A stretch of DNA of 64,000 nt. Source: Thysanoteuthis rhombus (Eukaryota; Mollusca; Cephalopoda; Oegopsida; Thysanoteuthidae). The translations under genes were made by a program, and so were the position numbers. This document shows, piece after piece, positions 22,443 to 36,365 of this stretch. Each line of letters opens with the position of its first letter. Positions within the stretch are counted from its first letter, which is position 1. Where the stretch lies: the NCBI GenBank assembly GCA_963457665.1, contig OY735227.1, positions 51,465,344 through 51,529,343 of the forward strand. The letters are read 5' to 3'. The notes under the pieces were generated by a model. The model was not told where the DNA came from, searched no databases, and saw only the letters and a list, made by a program, of their open reading frames with translations.

Positions 22443-22512
22443 CTGTCCCATAATAGTTGTAAGGTTTGCATATGCATTTCGTACTCTAAATGTAACTACT
22501 ATTATGGGACAG
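22443..22512. repeat. 70-bp hairpin with 15-bp perfect stem
   Basis: CTGTCCCATAATAGT at 22443-22457 and its exact complement at 22498-22512. The 40-bp loop carries GCATATGC. Just past the candidate poly(A) signal of flotillin-1, so it may be UTR or intergenic. It is possibly a very small MITE. Confidence 0.85.
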
Positions 22513-23443
22513 GTAGCATTTTTATTTCAAATGCTGTGTTTTTGTTTATTCATAGCATTTTGACTATTGCTCAAATGCCACCCACACACATAATCACACT
22601 TTAGTTCATTTATGTATGTATTCCAATTGCCTTATGATTGTATTTGATTACTGGTGTAGCCACTGGCCACTTCGTTGACCTTTTTAATCCTTGGAACTGT
22701 AAGCCTGATGTTTCAGGCTTAGTGCTATTTTACTATACACCGTAAATCCATTTGATAACCGGTAACATAACTCTCATGTCCCCTCTAAGAAATCTATTTG
22801 ACTTTTGCTGCAAACCAACTGTCAAAATGGAATGACTTTGACTTAAACATTTCAATATCAATGAATGAAATTTGAAAAAAAAAAAAAAGAATTGATTTGA
22901 GCTTTTCCCTTTGGGGGCTAGGGGTTACGGCTGAAACCAGGTCATCAATGATTGGGGTTGGGGGGGGATTCAGAAGAGTGAAAAATAGATATTATCAAAA
23001 AACCTTTGCTTAGATGTTAGAGAACTTTGTTCAGTCTTTGTAGCAAAAAAAGGCCGCAACCTGATTTGAAAAACATTAGTAATGCTCTGGATTTTGCTAA
23101 TTCTTTACTAAAGCATTAAACCTTTTGAAAACCTTTTCTGCCTCCTGTTTAATTTTTTGGGTTGAGATTTGGTTTTTGGTAACATGCAGTTCTAGAGTAA
23201 GAAAATTTTATTTAATTTTGGGATCTTTTAATCCATTAGACATTTGAACTATCTGGAAATTAGTTAGTTTTTTAGAAGAAAAAGTATGCTGAACTGGGTG
23301 CTTATTTTCTGTCATTTTTATGGATGTACAGCTTACCTGGATTATCTTCTTCCTTCAGGTCACTCTCTTCAATATCATCATGGCGTCTATAAATTGGGCA
23401 CTTTTTTTTTTTTCTGAGTCATTTTTAACATTGGGTTTGAGCG

Positions 23444-23489
23444 TGTCTGCCTGGAAGTTTGAAAATATTTTCACACTCCCAGGCAGACA
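23444..23489. repeat. 46-bp loopless palindrome
   Basis: Arms TGTCTGCCTGG / CCAGGCAGACA continue to the centre through AGT/ACT and TGAAAAT/ATTTTCA, with two mismatched pairs and no spacer. Intergenic. Confidence 0.85.
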
Positions 23490-26365
23490 TGTGCAGACAC
23501 CATCTTAAATATGGTGCAAAAAGAAAGTGTCCCTAAATCTGAATTCTTTTACCTTTTTTTAGAAAAATTTTTCAGACTTTACTTCACAGTATTAAAACTA
23601 AGGTTCAATCATGGCTTTCTTATTTTTTTCCAAAATGCTTCACTTGACTCTGGCTTATGGTTGAATCATGCCGAACTCTCTAGGTCTTGTTGGATCACCT
23701 AAGTTGAGCCTGATCAGTATGTAGATAGGTGACCACTTGAAACCTCAAGCTCTGTAAGCATGTGCTACTTACTCATGTGCGTGTACCCCAAGATTGAAAC
23801 TGACCTTATGTCACATTCTGTCGTCATTGTGAGGTTATTTACTTGACTCTTCAACCCCCCCACACACATACTCGGTATCTTAATCTGTCATATTTTACAA
23901 TTTTTTTTTTGTTTTTTTTTTTTTTTCCAATTCTTCACAATTTAATATTTGTGTTGATAATTTTTAGCAACTCTGTATACAGGATAATATAAAACTTTTA
24001 TAAGGAGGGAAATAACTAAGGGTGTTGCTATTTCATGGGGTTTCATAGGAGAGATTAAGAAGGGATTGAATTATTTGTAATCAGTCTATCAATTCTGAGG
24101 AAAGTATTAGAGAATGATTTAATCTTATCAATAAAATATGAGTTTCTTCTACTTCTGGAAGTATGGTTTAATGTAACTAAATTAGAATTGGAAATTTAAA
24201 AGGAGACGACTGTATTCAGTTATTCAATTCAATGTTTCCTCTGTGTTCACATTTAACCAAAAGTGTATGTTGACTACCACTCTCCCACTTTTTTCTTTTC
24301 TTCTTGCAGCTCTTGTATAAATCTCTAGATTTCCTCCTGTTTTTAAAAGTCCAGGCTTTTAATTTTCTTTTAACACCACTTTTTTTCTCAAATCCTCTTG
24401 AGCGAACAGGAAAAGAAAAAAACCCTGCAAACTGTTCTCCTGCTCTGAAGGCCTGTCTGCTTTACCTTGAAATGTTTTGAGAATTGCTGCATGATCTTTG
24501 ACACTGTGTCAGTTTTCACCAATATTGATTACCTCCAGATTTTTTTTTCCAGTTAACCTCATAGAAAAGAAAGAAATAAGATCACTTTTCTACAAAATTT
24601 AAAATTCATTAAGGAATAAAATGTCAGCCATATCTATAGTTGTTAAATCTCCATCTTTGACAAATTAAAACTTGGCAGTTTGAAAAAGTTATATTAGGAC
24701 GGAAATGCTCAAACCGTTTGTCCATTATCTGGCCTTTTTTTGATAATTTTTAGCATTTTTTTTTCTTTTTCCCCTAGCAGCCAGACTAGCAGGAAAATAA
24801 TTTTGAGTTTGTCTTGGCAATTTTTTTTCAATATCTATGCAACATAAACAGTAAGACAATTATGGTTACGTTTCTACAAAATTTAATGGTGTAACAGTCA
24901 AAAATAGGCATTAACTTTTAAACAGTTCATTTAGACTGAAATTTGAGTTTTTTTATTTTTCATTTCTTTATTTTATTCTTTTTTTTCTTTTCATTTGCAA
25001 AAAAACAGGAAAAAACTTACAATTCATCTTTTATAATGTTGAGTTGAGGGGTAATTCAGTATTGTTGAAAACTTCAACTCCTGTGAAAAGAAAAAAATCA
25101 CTCGGCAATTCTCCAATTATGCCAAATTTTGTTTTCCTGTAAAGTCAGAAATCCATTTTTTCTCTTTGCTGTGAAGACACTATATGCAGGGCCAAATACC
25201 TGTTGGCCAGCAAAAATTCTGAGGAAACATTGCAAAAAATGAATTATTAGTCACTTGAACACTGGCTATAGATATGATATCTGATGTTCAGTTGTCTAAC
25301 ATCTTTTTTCACTTCCTCTATACTCCTGAGTCATTACCATCGAGGCACGTGTAGCTGCCTTGATAGTGATGTGCTTCTTGACCTGCCACATTGGCAGTTG
25401 CTATCTTGCTTTCCAGTTGCCCGATGCAATGGTCAGCAGACTGACCACTCTCTCTGTACAAAAAGGTGTACGTTGAAAATCTATGTACAGATGTTTTAGT
25501 GTAGACCGATGGCAACTGAGCAGTGTTGGAGGTTTGTCCATAAATATTGCTTCAGCCTTGAAATCATGCCTGACCCCAGAATCATCATCTGATGAAGGTT
25601 CTGTTGGCGGCACTGCATTTTTTTTCTTGTAGCATTGTGCATAGAATGGATATGCATAATCTTTTATCCCCCATGTTGTTGGTTTCCCTCTCGAATAGCC
25701 ATGTGTTTAGGTCTTTGCTAACCTGCCTAATACTAAAGAAGTCTTCAAAATTAAATCATACATAGGACTATAAAATCCAACCTTTTATCATGTGGGTGGC
25801 GTTATTTCTGTATATGGAGTTGCTATCAGGCATAATATCCACATTGATATCATAAATCATATTTGTTTCCTTGTGCATATGCTCTTAAAATTGACAAAAC
25901 CTAAATATATATTATATGATTGTGTGCATGTGAATTTATATTCCTCTAAATTTTTTATTTTAATTTTTTTACCTTCTAGTTACATAGTATGTTTATTCCT
26001 TGTTAATTGTTCTTGTTTATTTGTAAATTTTATTGCTTTGTAAGGAATATATTCATGGAATAAAAAAAAATTTGATGTTGACCCCCCCCTTTTCTTTTTT
26101 TTTTCTTTTTTTTCTGTTCTGGTACTATCGCATTTCTGTTGTCCACTTTTGCATTTCTGTTGTCCATTTTGGAAGGCAGCTTCACTGGCTTTTAGATAAG
26201 AGTATCTGCCCTGCTTATGTCACCAAAACATGATAACCTGAACCTCCTGGGTAATTTGAATGTTTTGCGTCTATAATATCAATCTCACTAACTGTATGTA
26301 AAGTTTATAGCAATATAGATAAAAATCTAAAACAAACATATCACATTTCACCCCCCTCCAGCCCA

Positions 26366-26482
26366 GGGTTGCCAATTTAGATGTGACTTTTATTTTTTTG
26401 GTTTTTTGTTCTGGAAGTCACTGTCAAATTTGAAAAGTGAATTGAAAATTAAAAAAAAACAAAACATCTCCATTGGCAACCC
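26366..26482. mobile_element. Small MITE-like element with inverted ends
   Basis: Ends GGGTTGCCAAT (26366-26376) and ATTGGCAACCC (26472-26482) are exact complements, and the match extends outward with one mismatch. The interior has TTTAGATGTGACTTTTATTT and CTGGAAGTCACTGTCAAATT. A diverged relative is at about 38533-38650. Confidence 0.6.
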
Positions 26483-29396
26483 AGGTCTTTAAAACTTGGA
26501 GAAAAATTTTTCAATCTAAAAATTGTCAACACTGTCTCACGAATTCGGAGAGAAAGAACCCCCCCCAAAAAACCATACACACAAAAACCTCTGGATTGGT
26601 GCTTACCCCAAAAAGGAGCAAAATGTTTTTTTTTTTTTGTTTTTTTTGTTATAGTGAGGTGAGCAGTTAAAAACAAGAAACTAATTGAATGAACCATTTA
26701 TTTGAATACAAAACACCAATTATGGCATAATTCACATTCAGCAATGTGTGCCATTGTATGTTTGTGGGCATCAGAATTAGTTCTACCATAGTGCAAAAAA
26801 AGATGCATACTATGCTTTGCTCAGCTGAAAGCTGAAGAAGTTGCTTTCTCAAACTGCAAAAAGTGCGATGGTCCCTTTTTTCTTTTTCTCTCTTAATATT
26901 ATTTTGATATTACCTTCTCATGGCAATTAGTGTGTGTTTTCTTTTCTGTCTCTCCCTTTTTTTTTTCTCCCAAAATAATTTTCATTGGGTTCTTCTCCAC
27001 CCTTTACCCTTCAATCATTTTTGGGTGTGTTTCTTTCTTTTTGTATTTTAAAGAGAACTCTAGGCCTTTAGCCCATCTACATTATACACGTTTTGGAGTT
27101 AAACTGGTTTGTGTTCATAATGGGGATATATCTGTCTAAAAGCATACACAATGATTAACTAGCCATTTTTTTATATATCAAACTTGAGAAATATTCACAA
27201 GACTGAATTTATATCATATCAAGCTATATAGTAACGTGAATAGCATTTTAGTCATGAAAGATATGTTAATACTCTAGATATATTCCTGAAAAATGCTGAG
27301 CTAAATAATACATTGCTATTAAGGGTCATTACAACAGGATAAGTGGAGAGATTCCCACCATCATTTAAATGTGATGTTGGTCTTTAATAAAATAGAATGG
27401 ATTCATGCTGTGTATCTCATCTGGTAACTCCTTTCTAGAACTGGTGAAATATCACTGGGTGTTGGTGAAAATCAACAGATAAATTGTGTATGTACATGTT
27501 TATTCTAATACGTATGACCCATTAACCAAAGTGAAAAGAATAATTATTTCAGAGACTGTTCATGATGCTCTCCATTATCATTCTTTATTTCTTTAGGAAA
27601 TTCAACACTACTAAATTTTTAAATTTTCTTTTTGAAGAGTGCTATAGTGATTGGGTGTTAAGTGGGGTATGATGGTATTTTCAAATATGTATTTTACTAG
27701 GGAGCTTCATATAGGCTGTTTTGTTTGCACAAGACACGGGTTTTTTTTAAAAAAAATTTTATTTTCTTATTCATTTATTTGTTTTTTTTGGGGGGGGGGT
27801 TCATTTTTATTTCCATTTTGGTTTAGGGAGCTAATTTTAATGTTTCCACTGAATGTTATTTTGCCCTCAAATTTTTATTCTGTCAGCACTCTTTTCTATC
27901 TTATCCAGTTTCACAAAATTTATGCTTATCTATTTATGATATTAAAAGGCTGATTCTGTGCAACTTTTAAGTAGTCGAAACAATGCTTTGTAGTTAGTGG
28001 TATTGTATCAAGGTACCTCTAAAAGGTGCTAACTTGCAGAATTAAAGAAGAAAAAAAACTCTTGATGATTTGCAACTGAATGATAATAGTGTAGGGTTTC
28101 TTATCCATATTTTAATTACTGATTTGTCAAGAGAAATTGCTTTCTAATTGGCATTTAATTGCTATTTGATTTATTTATTTGCAAATCTTTTAAAAATTTA
28201 AGTTCATTTTGATCATATCACTGTCTGAGGGTGATCCAATGGATCAGTGTTGTCTAGTGATAGAGTGAAATGCTAGTTTGAAGATAGCCAATTGCTCAGT
28301 TGTAGATGGGATTTCAGCTTTCAAAGTCTTGAGTTCAATCTCTGGTTTCAACAATTCAACATTTAAATTAATGTTCACTAATCTTTTCAAAGCTGTCACT
28401 CTTTTGAAATTTTGATCTTTCTCACACTTCTTGATCTCAAGGCTAAAAAATTGAATTTTAAAAAGTCAAAATCTGCATAGTTGATATTAAAAGTATATAT
28501 AACGAAATGTTGAAATTTATCTATAGTCAAAATTGAAAATCTATATCAGGATATTACTAACAGAACAATTTAAAAGTTGTATAGATCAGATTATGTTGGG
28601 TCGGGGGTGCATGCACCCTCGGTATATGAACCACTGATTTGAATAGTACAAAATGCTTTTATAGTGAATATAAAGCTGAAACCAGTTTTCAAAATATACT
28701 TGTGGTATAACTTCAGAAATGGACAGTAACAGTGAGAATGATAATGCTATCACCCCCATCTCCAATAACTGAGAAATGAACAAGATGCTTGACCCCTCTT
28801 CAGAAAGCTGTTTCCATGCCGAATACATGTAAATTGGAATAAAATCTCACATCCTTTTGGACTCTGTCGTTTGAAGCCAGAAACATCAGAACAAATCAGA
28901 TTTTTCTGTAAAATCTGATTTATTGACTTTATATCATATAAATAAAGCTTTAAAGGAACCTTTGAAATCTTGATTTTAGTGAAATTTGTGGAATTATATT
29001 TTCATACCATTGTTAAGGCTATGAGATTCATAAAGTGACATTTAAGTTATATGTTAATGTCATAATGCATATTTACCTAATTTTGGTGAATACTAAATAG
29101 GACTCTTTTTCCTCCTCTCTCTTTCTCAGCATTCTGTGTGGAGGAGCTGTTGAACAACTCGGACATTTCTAAGTGAAGAATATTTTGATTTAAGAAAAAA
29201 CCTAATACTATTGTACATACCTGTGTTGACATACTCTTCTCACAAATTTTCTTCTTCCTCCTTCCTCCCCTTCATCTAAGTCTTAGTATTAGAGATAATG
29301 TCTTTTCCAAATAGCACTGACCTTTGTTGGATTGAATGAAACCAAACTCTACTTATGTAAACATTTTTGATACCAATTAATCCCCATGAAAGACTA

Positions 29397-29397
29397 A

Positions 29398-29437
<40 letters not shown>

Positions 29438-29440
29438 TTT
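29397..29440. repeat. TA microsatellite followed by T-run
   Basis: About 12 TA units followed by about 20 T. Confidence 0.9.
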
Positions 29441-30383
29441 TCTCCCCTTGTCTTTTCCTTTCATAGGAAAGAATCCATTTATTTCAGTGAAAGAGTCCAT
29501 TATTTTAAATGGTGGGTAGACATTTTTCATCAGCAAAATTATTCTCTTCAATAGGAAGAGTCTATAGTTACAGACCGCTAAATGTTAAAAAAAAAATCAC
29601 ACTGTTCATTACATCATATAAATCTAGTAATAATGTAGTATAAGGAATTAAGTTGACGGAATTTATCCTCGTCAATCTGGTTATTTTTCTTGAATAAATT
29701 ATCTTCCACTTAAATTTGAAAAATGGCAAATCACAAAATTTACGCCTCAAAATCCATTTAGTGCATGTTATTGGAACCAGTTAGTTATACATACAAAAGT
29801 TAAATGAATTCTGTATATGTATATCTAGTCTCAGCAAAATCAAAGTAAATTTTCATTGACACATCTATTTCCCTAAACTAAGTGTTTTTATTAATTTGTT
29901 AAAAACAAATGATGGTAAAATGAATTCAAAGCAGTAATTCATTCATTTGTTTAAAGAAGTTAGTTTTTTTTAATTATAGTATTTTTGTATAAAGAGGTGT
30001 CTAGAGAGGGGCCTGGGGCAATTGCCCCCTTAGAGATCATGTTCAAGCCTCAAGTTTTATTTAGAATGTCGAATATTGGATCATATATGTGGCCCTTGAC
30101 TTTTCAAAATGAAAATCTTTTGTTTATAAGAAAATATCTTGGTAGGATGTTGTAAAAAAAAATTTTTTTCTTTATAAAAAAAATTACTTATCAAGGCAAG
30201 AATGAAATATTTTTTCGTTCTTAGTATTTCCAATATGGTTAGATAATTTGATTTTATAGATAGGACTTTGACAATTTGGTACATTTATAAACTTGCAGAA
30301 CCAAACTGAAATAACTTGCCTAAGATATGCTTGCTCTTAATATTGGATTTAGTAAACTTATATATGAATTTCAATTTGTCGAC

Positions 30384-30414
<31 letters not shown>

Positions 30415-30815
30415 GGTTGTTAAGTATAGACAAATTCTCAGGATCCAACCTTAATTCTTAAAAAGTTCCCACACCTTCTTACCCAAATAACAGGACATTT
30501 GCACACAAATTGTATCCAGAATCAGTTCCTTCCCTGTGATCTGGTTCTCAAATTTAAAATGGCAATAAATGTAAAACACTTTCTGTATATGTATAGTTTT
30601 AGGGTTGTAGTTATTTCAGCAGTTTGTCATGATGACACAGTTTTGGTTACATATATTTGTTAGCTCCATTATAATAAGGAAAAGATTAGATAAATTGGTG
30701 GCGATCAGTTTGCTACATCAAAAGTACCTTTGCATAATTTCCCCCCCCCCCTTTAAATTGGCTCCTTTACTTTAAAGTGCCTTATGAGACTTTTGAGTGT
30801 TTCACTTGGAATTCA

Positions 30816-30837
30816 GAGAGAGAGAGAGAGAGAGAGA
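30816..30837. repeat. GA microsatellite
   Basis: About 11 AG units, then ACCGAGAGAGACC. Confidence 0.9.
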
Positions 30838-31794
30838 CCGAGAGAGACCTTTATTACATCTACTTATAGGTAGAGCATAGTGATTGAACAGCCAAAAGCT
30901 GAAGCCTTTTACCATACACTATCAAATTGACTTTAAACGGAAAATGGTTTACCATCTTCGAACCTTTAAATATTTCATAAAAATTTTTAATTGACTAGAT
31001 TATTTACATCAGCACTTCTGTGCAAGATTAGGAAATCTGTTTACTCTGTCATGGATCAAAGTGTTGTATATGTGTGTTCCTCAGCACCTCTGCCTCAGAT
31101 CAGAAACTATTGATGGTATGTTTAATCTTCACTTCCCAACTACTGTAGCCTCTTGCCAGACTATGTTAATAAGTTCTCTGACCTTTGCATTCTACACATT
31201 TTATTTGCTAATTGCAGCTCTGGGTTTCACCTGAAAGATAAAGCCTTCTATAAGAAAGAATGAAACGTGTGTAAAATATCTTTTTACCTACCTCTCCAAT
31301 TCAAATGAAATTGTTTTAGAAAGAAAACATCTCGCAATGAGTTGTCAACAATTGGAACAAATTAATGGATCCGGATCCAGGAATAATAGAAAGTAAAATG
31401 GTACACAAATTTGAGAATAAATATAACACAAATAATAAAGTAACAAATTAAAAACTTTTTTTTTTTTTTGAAAAGAGAATAGCTCTCTAATTGGAAAGGT
31501 GAAAAACAAGCACAAATATCTTCATGAAGTTTCTCCCCTATTTAATTCACTTACCAACCAACTCCTGACTGTATAATTTGGGCTCGACGTCTCTTGGATT
31601 GCTAACCGGGAAACTCCCTAAATCAAAATGAAGGGTACGTATCTGAAGAAAAAAAAAAATAACTGGAAGAATATTTTACCTGGCCTCATATTCTTTTATC
31701 TATCTGAGAATTTTTTCTTTGATAATAACTATTTTTTTTTTGAATTTGGAAAATACATATTAAGAAAAAACGAACGACAGTGATCAAGTTAGAC

Positions 31795-32237
31795 CAGTGC
31801 TTCTTAAACTATTTGTGTCATTCTTCATGTTTTTGCTACCAAGTTTCATTCAACCATGACGAAACTTCCTTAGATCTAATTTTTTTCTTTAATCTTATTC
31901 TCTCTTGTGTATTATTTCTTTCACATAATTCATTTTGTATCATGAGCAGGAAACATGACTGAAATGAACACCTTACAGTATATCTGTTTTTGAACTTTCT
32001 AAAAATATATGAGAAAAACTTGAAGTAACAAGACAGAAGAATTGGAAGAATTTTTTTAGATTTACATCAAATTGAAAAAACTACTCTTAGAATTAGATTC
32101 TTGATGCAATAGGAAAACCTTGTTTCTTTCGAAATACTTTTTTGAGTAAGGAAAAAATAAAGATCTGAGAATTAAGTCCCCCCCCCTCCAATTTCATCCA
32201 TATTTGGGGGGGTCATTCACCAGTTTGAGAAGCACTG
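31795..32237. mobile_element. hAT-like MITE, 443 bp
   Basis: Starts CAGTGCTTCTTAAACT and ends, inverted, CAGTGCTTCTCAAACT (15 of 16 identical), the typical end of hAT-superfamily elements. The 8-bp flanks AGTTAGAC (31787-31794) and AATTAGAT (32238-32245) match at 6 of 8, both differences being transitions, as expected of an old 8-bp target duplication. No transposase frame, so it is non-autonomous. Confidence 0.75.
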
Positions 32238-32541
32238 AATTAGATGATCATGTAACGAAATCAAAACAGTTGCAATTTTAGTTGTGGCAAATTTTTTTTT
32301 TTTCATGTTTTTTAAATTTAATTTTTTTTTTTTAAATTTAAAAAAAAAAAAAAAATTATTAAATGGCTGAAAAGATTACTACCCATGAAAGAATTTTTTA
32401 AAGTAGTGTCCAGAATATGAAACCAGGAAAAAAATTCACTGGAATATTTTCGTACCTGTTCGAATTACAGCGAGAAGAACTTACTGTTTTAAATTTGAGG
32501 CAATTTCTGTCTCAGATTTAAGTGGTGTGACAGACTAGATG

Positions 32542-32564
32542 CACACACACACACACACACACAC
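32542..32564. repeat. CA microsatellite
   Basis: About 12 CA units. Confidence 0.9.
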
Positions 32565-35500
32565 ATGGATGTGCTTTACTTAATCCTCTTCAAAGGTGTG
32601 ACATAAATACTATGAAATTGAATTTTTTTAGATTTATAAAAAATTGTTCAAATTCTTATTTAAAAAAACTAAAAATATTGAATTGTTGAAATATTTTAAA
32701 CTTGTTTGAAATCCTTGTTGTCCGTCATTGAAGTTATTTTGCAGCTCAAAATCGTTTCAATTGCTTGAACTGAAATACAAATTGTGCATTTTATGTCCCA
32801 GCTGAAGTGAAGCTGTAATCATGTCACTCCTTTGAAATTTTTTATCACTCCTTTGTCATGTCACTCCTTCCTTACTAACCGAATGATATGTGCAATATTA
32901 TACCTTTTGGTGTGTTTTCAATAAAATCAATGTGTTTTCTTTGTTGAAGTGATATATTAAACCAATTGTACAACATAAATGCTTTATTGATCATTTTAAC
33001 ACGTCTGTTATTGAGGGGGTGGGGGGGCAGCACTTTTTTTCCTCACTCTCTCCATTTTTAAGAAAAATTCATTTCTTCATTGAATAGAGCAATTGTTGAT
33101 TGGTAATAAACCATATCTTAGCTTCATTCCTTGTTGCTTCTCATATTTTATCACAACCAATTTTCTTGAATTATTTTCACCCTGAGTTTTTTTTTTTTAT
33201 TATGGAAGTAATAAAAGTTTCTCTCAATTCAGGATATTTGTTGGATTAAGCCCTCTTTGACTCGGGACTATGTTTAGAGGAGAACTCAGTCCCTCAATTT
33301 ACATCCAATGAACTGTATAAACTATAATATGACTTACTACTCAGAAGTTTTCTCCAGAATCTCTTGTTTTTATTTTTCTGTTGTGTATTTCAAGTGTTTT
33401 AATTGGCATTTTTTCTGTTTTTGTCCCAGCTGTAATAATAATGGGACTAATTTGCCAATCAACAGATAAAAATTTAAAAAAAAATGAAAAGAAGCAATGT
33501 AAAGACTTTCTTTATAAAAACCAAATTATTTTCACATATTTATTGTATAAATTGAGAGCTGCAGCCTCAGAAAGGCATTTTCATCTCTAGACGCAGAGTT
33601 CTACCTCAGTTTTTGTCAACATTTTCCTCTCAACTTATCGACTGCGAATGGTGGATATTGCAGTTCTGTGACTAATTTGATAGAAATTTCCATTTTGTTA
33701 AGATTGATGGCAACTCTGTTCTATCTGTGAGTCACGGCTTTTACCTTGCAAAGGACAAGAGCCTTTAATGCGCAATGGATAACTATTGATCTTTGCCACC
33801 TACCATTGTTGATGGGTTATATTGTATTTCGCGTGAACCATATCCCTTTTGTATGCTGGCTATTGCATAGAATTTTTTTTTTTTTCTTCAAAAGCCAACT
33901 GATTGAAACAAAACTGTCATTGTGGACTCCGGATTGTAATCTAAGTTTATTCATACCTTTTATCATATTGTTTAATGTGTGTGTGTCTGTACAGCTTTGT
34001 AGCCTCATTCAACGTGCACTACAAAAGCTCCCTAAGCAAGCTTCGAAATTTGCATCCCTGGTTATATTCTAAATACTTTTTTTTTTTTTTTTTCCTTCAG
34101 TTTGGAGTGTGCCCCTAGGACTTTTGCACCCTAGGCATCTGCCTAGGTTTGCCTTAGGGCTCAACCCTGTTACCCCCAAAATGTCTTGAAAGGGGGTTGC
34201 GGTAACATCATCTCATCAGAGGAAAGTGCATCTGTAAGATTGGTCGCCTGTGATGACATTGCTGTTAATCTTGGACTCTGATCAATTTTTGCTAATTTAG
34301 CACTTCTTGTGCTAAATCTAGCACGTTTCTTGTTTTGGCAGTGCAAAATTTGTTGAATTAGCAGACAATTTGGTCATTTTTTATTTTTTTCCCCTCCATC
34401 TTTATTGGGTCATTTTTGGTTATTTTTTTTTATTTTGTGCTTTTTGGCAGTCAAAAAATATTTTCTTGTACTACTTTGAGTTGGAAACACTGATTGTGAT
34501 AGTAGTTTGATTGAAGGAACTAGTGCTGGGAAAATTACAGAATTCCTTTGTCCGCAAACTAACATTCAAAAAATCCAAATTGCACCAGTTGTTTAAGATT
34601 GAATAATGTAGATTGGCTTGGCTTTCCAGCGAAAGTTCACATTCACCAATCATTTAGTGTCATAACATTGTCATTTGGTCAGTTAATTCCAATTTCATCA
34701 GTAGCATGTAGTGCATTGCATCTTGGGTGTGCTAAGCATACATGAAAACTTGAAAATATTTTAGCATCTATAAAGCAATGGACAATAGGAGCATTTTAGG
34801 CTCAGTGTAGGGAAGGTGGTCCCGAGTGTAGAAAATAGTGAATAAATGGAAAACAGAATTTGGATTAGACATTATTATCTGCAGATAAAAGTGTCCAATC
34901 CAAATTTTGTTTTTCTTTCATTGATTCTCTTATTTTTACTTTTTTATCATTGGTAACATTGAATTAGCAATGGTATTAGAGTTTACAATTTACCATCAAG
35001 ACCACTTTGCTTACATTGTACCAAAAAGGCTTTCACTGTCCGTCTCTTTTTACAGACTCTAAAATATTTTTGCCTTTTTGTGCATCCATAGCTCACAGTG
35101 CTTTGTATCTAGGCTGAATTTCACATCATTGAATTAACATTTCATTCATTAGCTTCTTGGTTAGTCTTGAAAGGGTTGAGTGTTGTCTTTTTGTTAAGGA
35201 TTTACCAATAGAGAAAATTTATTTCACTCGGGATTGATTTCAATCAAAATGATATGCTGTCTTGATTATCAGTGATATAAATATAATCGGATGTGTTTAT
35301 CATGTTTTTATGAAATTCCTAATATATCATTTGTTTTATTTGAAACACACAAAAATTAATATCCGCAAAGATGGTCGATGCATCAAGCTGAAACATTTGT
35401 CTCAGAATACTACAAAAGATACCAATCAGGTCCAAATTTGACTACTATTTACCTTCAGTTGTTTTTTTTATTGTATTTTATGATGAAATAATTACAAACT

Positions 35501-36119
35501 TGGCACCAATATTTGAGTAAAAGGTAAGATTCGATCTGCTGCTGAAGAAGCCTTTGTAGCAGCTGGATGTAAACCAGGCTTCCCTCTCTCTACCAAGAGG
35601 GACATGAGTCCTAATCTCACCGAAAGCCTGTACTCTTTATTTCCAATCCATGCTGTTTGCATCTGTCATAGAGTGAAGGCCCAGTTGTGATAACAAAAGA
35701 ACCGCAAAATCAAGATGGAGGTAAATAGTAGTCAAAATCAATTGGGTTACAATATATCATCTAATGATGAAAATGAGATTTCAAAAATTCTGCTCAAGAT
35801 TGTCAACAAATCCAGGATGTTTTATGCCTCTAATCTTTTGTTTTTTTCCTTTCAAAAGGTCTAATACTTTGCATGGAATTTAGTTGAGTGATTCCACTTT
35901 TAACCACTGCCTCCTCATTGCCTGCCTACTACTGTTGCTGCTACTGAGAGAAATGGACTTTTCTTCAGAGAAAATTGAGTAAATGTTCATATAAAACCAT
36001 GTCGTAGATACTATTTAAAAACAAACTATCGTCATTTCTGTCGTAAAAAAAAAAAAGAGGGAATGTTGAATTGTCATTTTGTTAATTCAAAATAACTGAA
36101 AAAAAAAAAATCTACGTAT

Positions 36120-36365
36120 ATAATATGCTTAGTGTATATGTGTATATCTAAATTTTTTGTCAGGGAGAAAACTTTCATATTTTTACTCAAGAGTTACTTC
36201 CCTTCGAACACTTCTATTTATCAGAGATGGATAATGATATTCAAATTCTGTGAATTTCCCTTTTGAAATAGCTTCACAACTCTTTATATTCTATGTAATT
36301 TCAATTGCAAAATTACTTGAATTTTGCTGTCATTTTTTCTGTGGCAAAGGTAAACTAGTGATACA
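36120..36365. repeat. Interspersed repeat, copy 1
   Basis: Shares with 37040-37345 the blocks AGAGTTACTTCCCTT, TCTTTATATT, ATGTAATTTCAATTGCAAA, TTACTTG and GCTGTCATTTTTT, in the same order and strand. AGAGTTACTTCCCTTGGAC occurs again alone at about 63845, so the family is dispersed. Confidence 0.7.

Larger units (their letters stand above)
22513..31780. other. Intergenic stretch, no gene seen
   Basis: AT-rich, with frequent homopolymers. It includes a 46-bp palindrome (23444), a small inverted-repeat element (26366-26482), TA/T and GA microsatellites (29397-29440, 30816-30837), a T-run (30388-30414) and the 14-bp palindrome GGGGCAATTGCCCC at 30015-30028. At about 25300-25620 the sequence is richer in G and C, with two open frames of 65-70 codons on the - strand that I do not recognise. 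Confidence 0.7.

Noticed and set aside
25318..25613. Possible coding exon on the - strand (frames with SSDDDSGVRHDFKAEAIF)
   Set aside because: Balanced composition, but no recognised domain, the frame changes within 200 bp, and no convincing splice pair was found.
34110..34200. CCTAGG-rich segment as a transposon end
   Set aside because: Resembles known transposon edges by style only; no partner end or target duplication was found.
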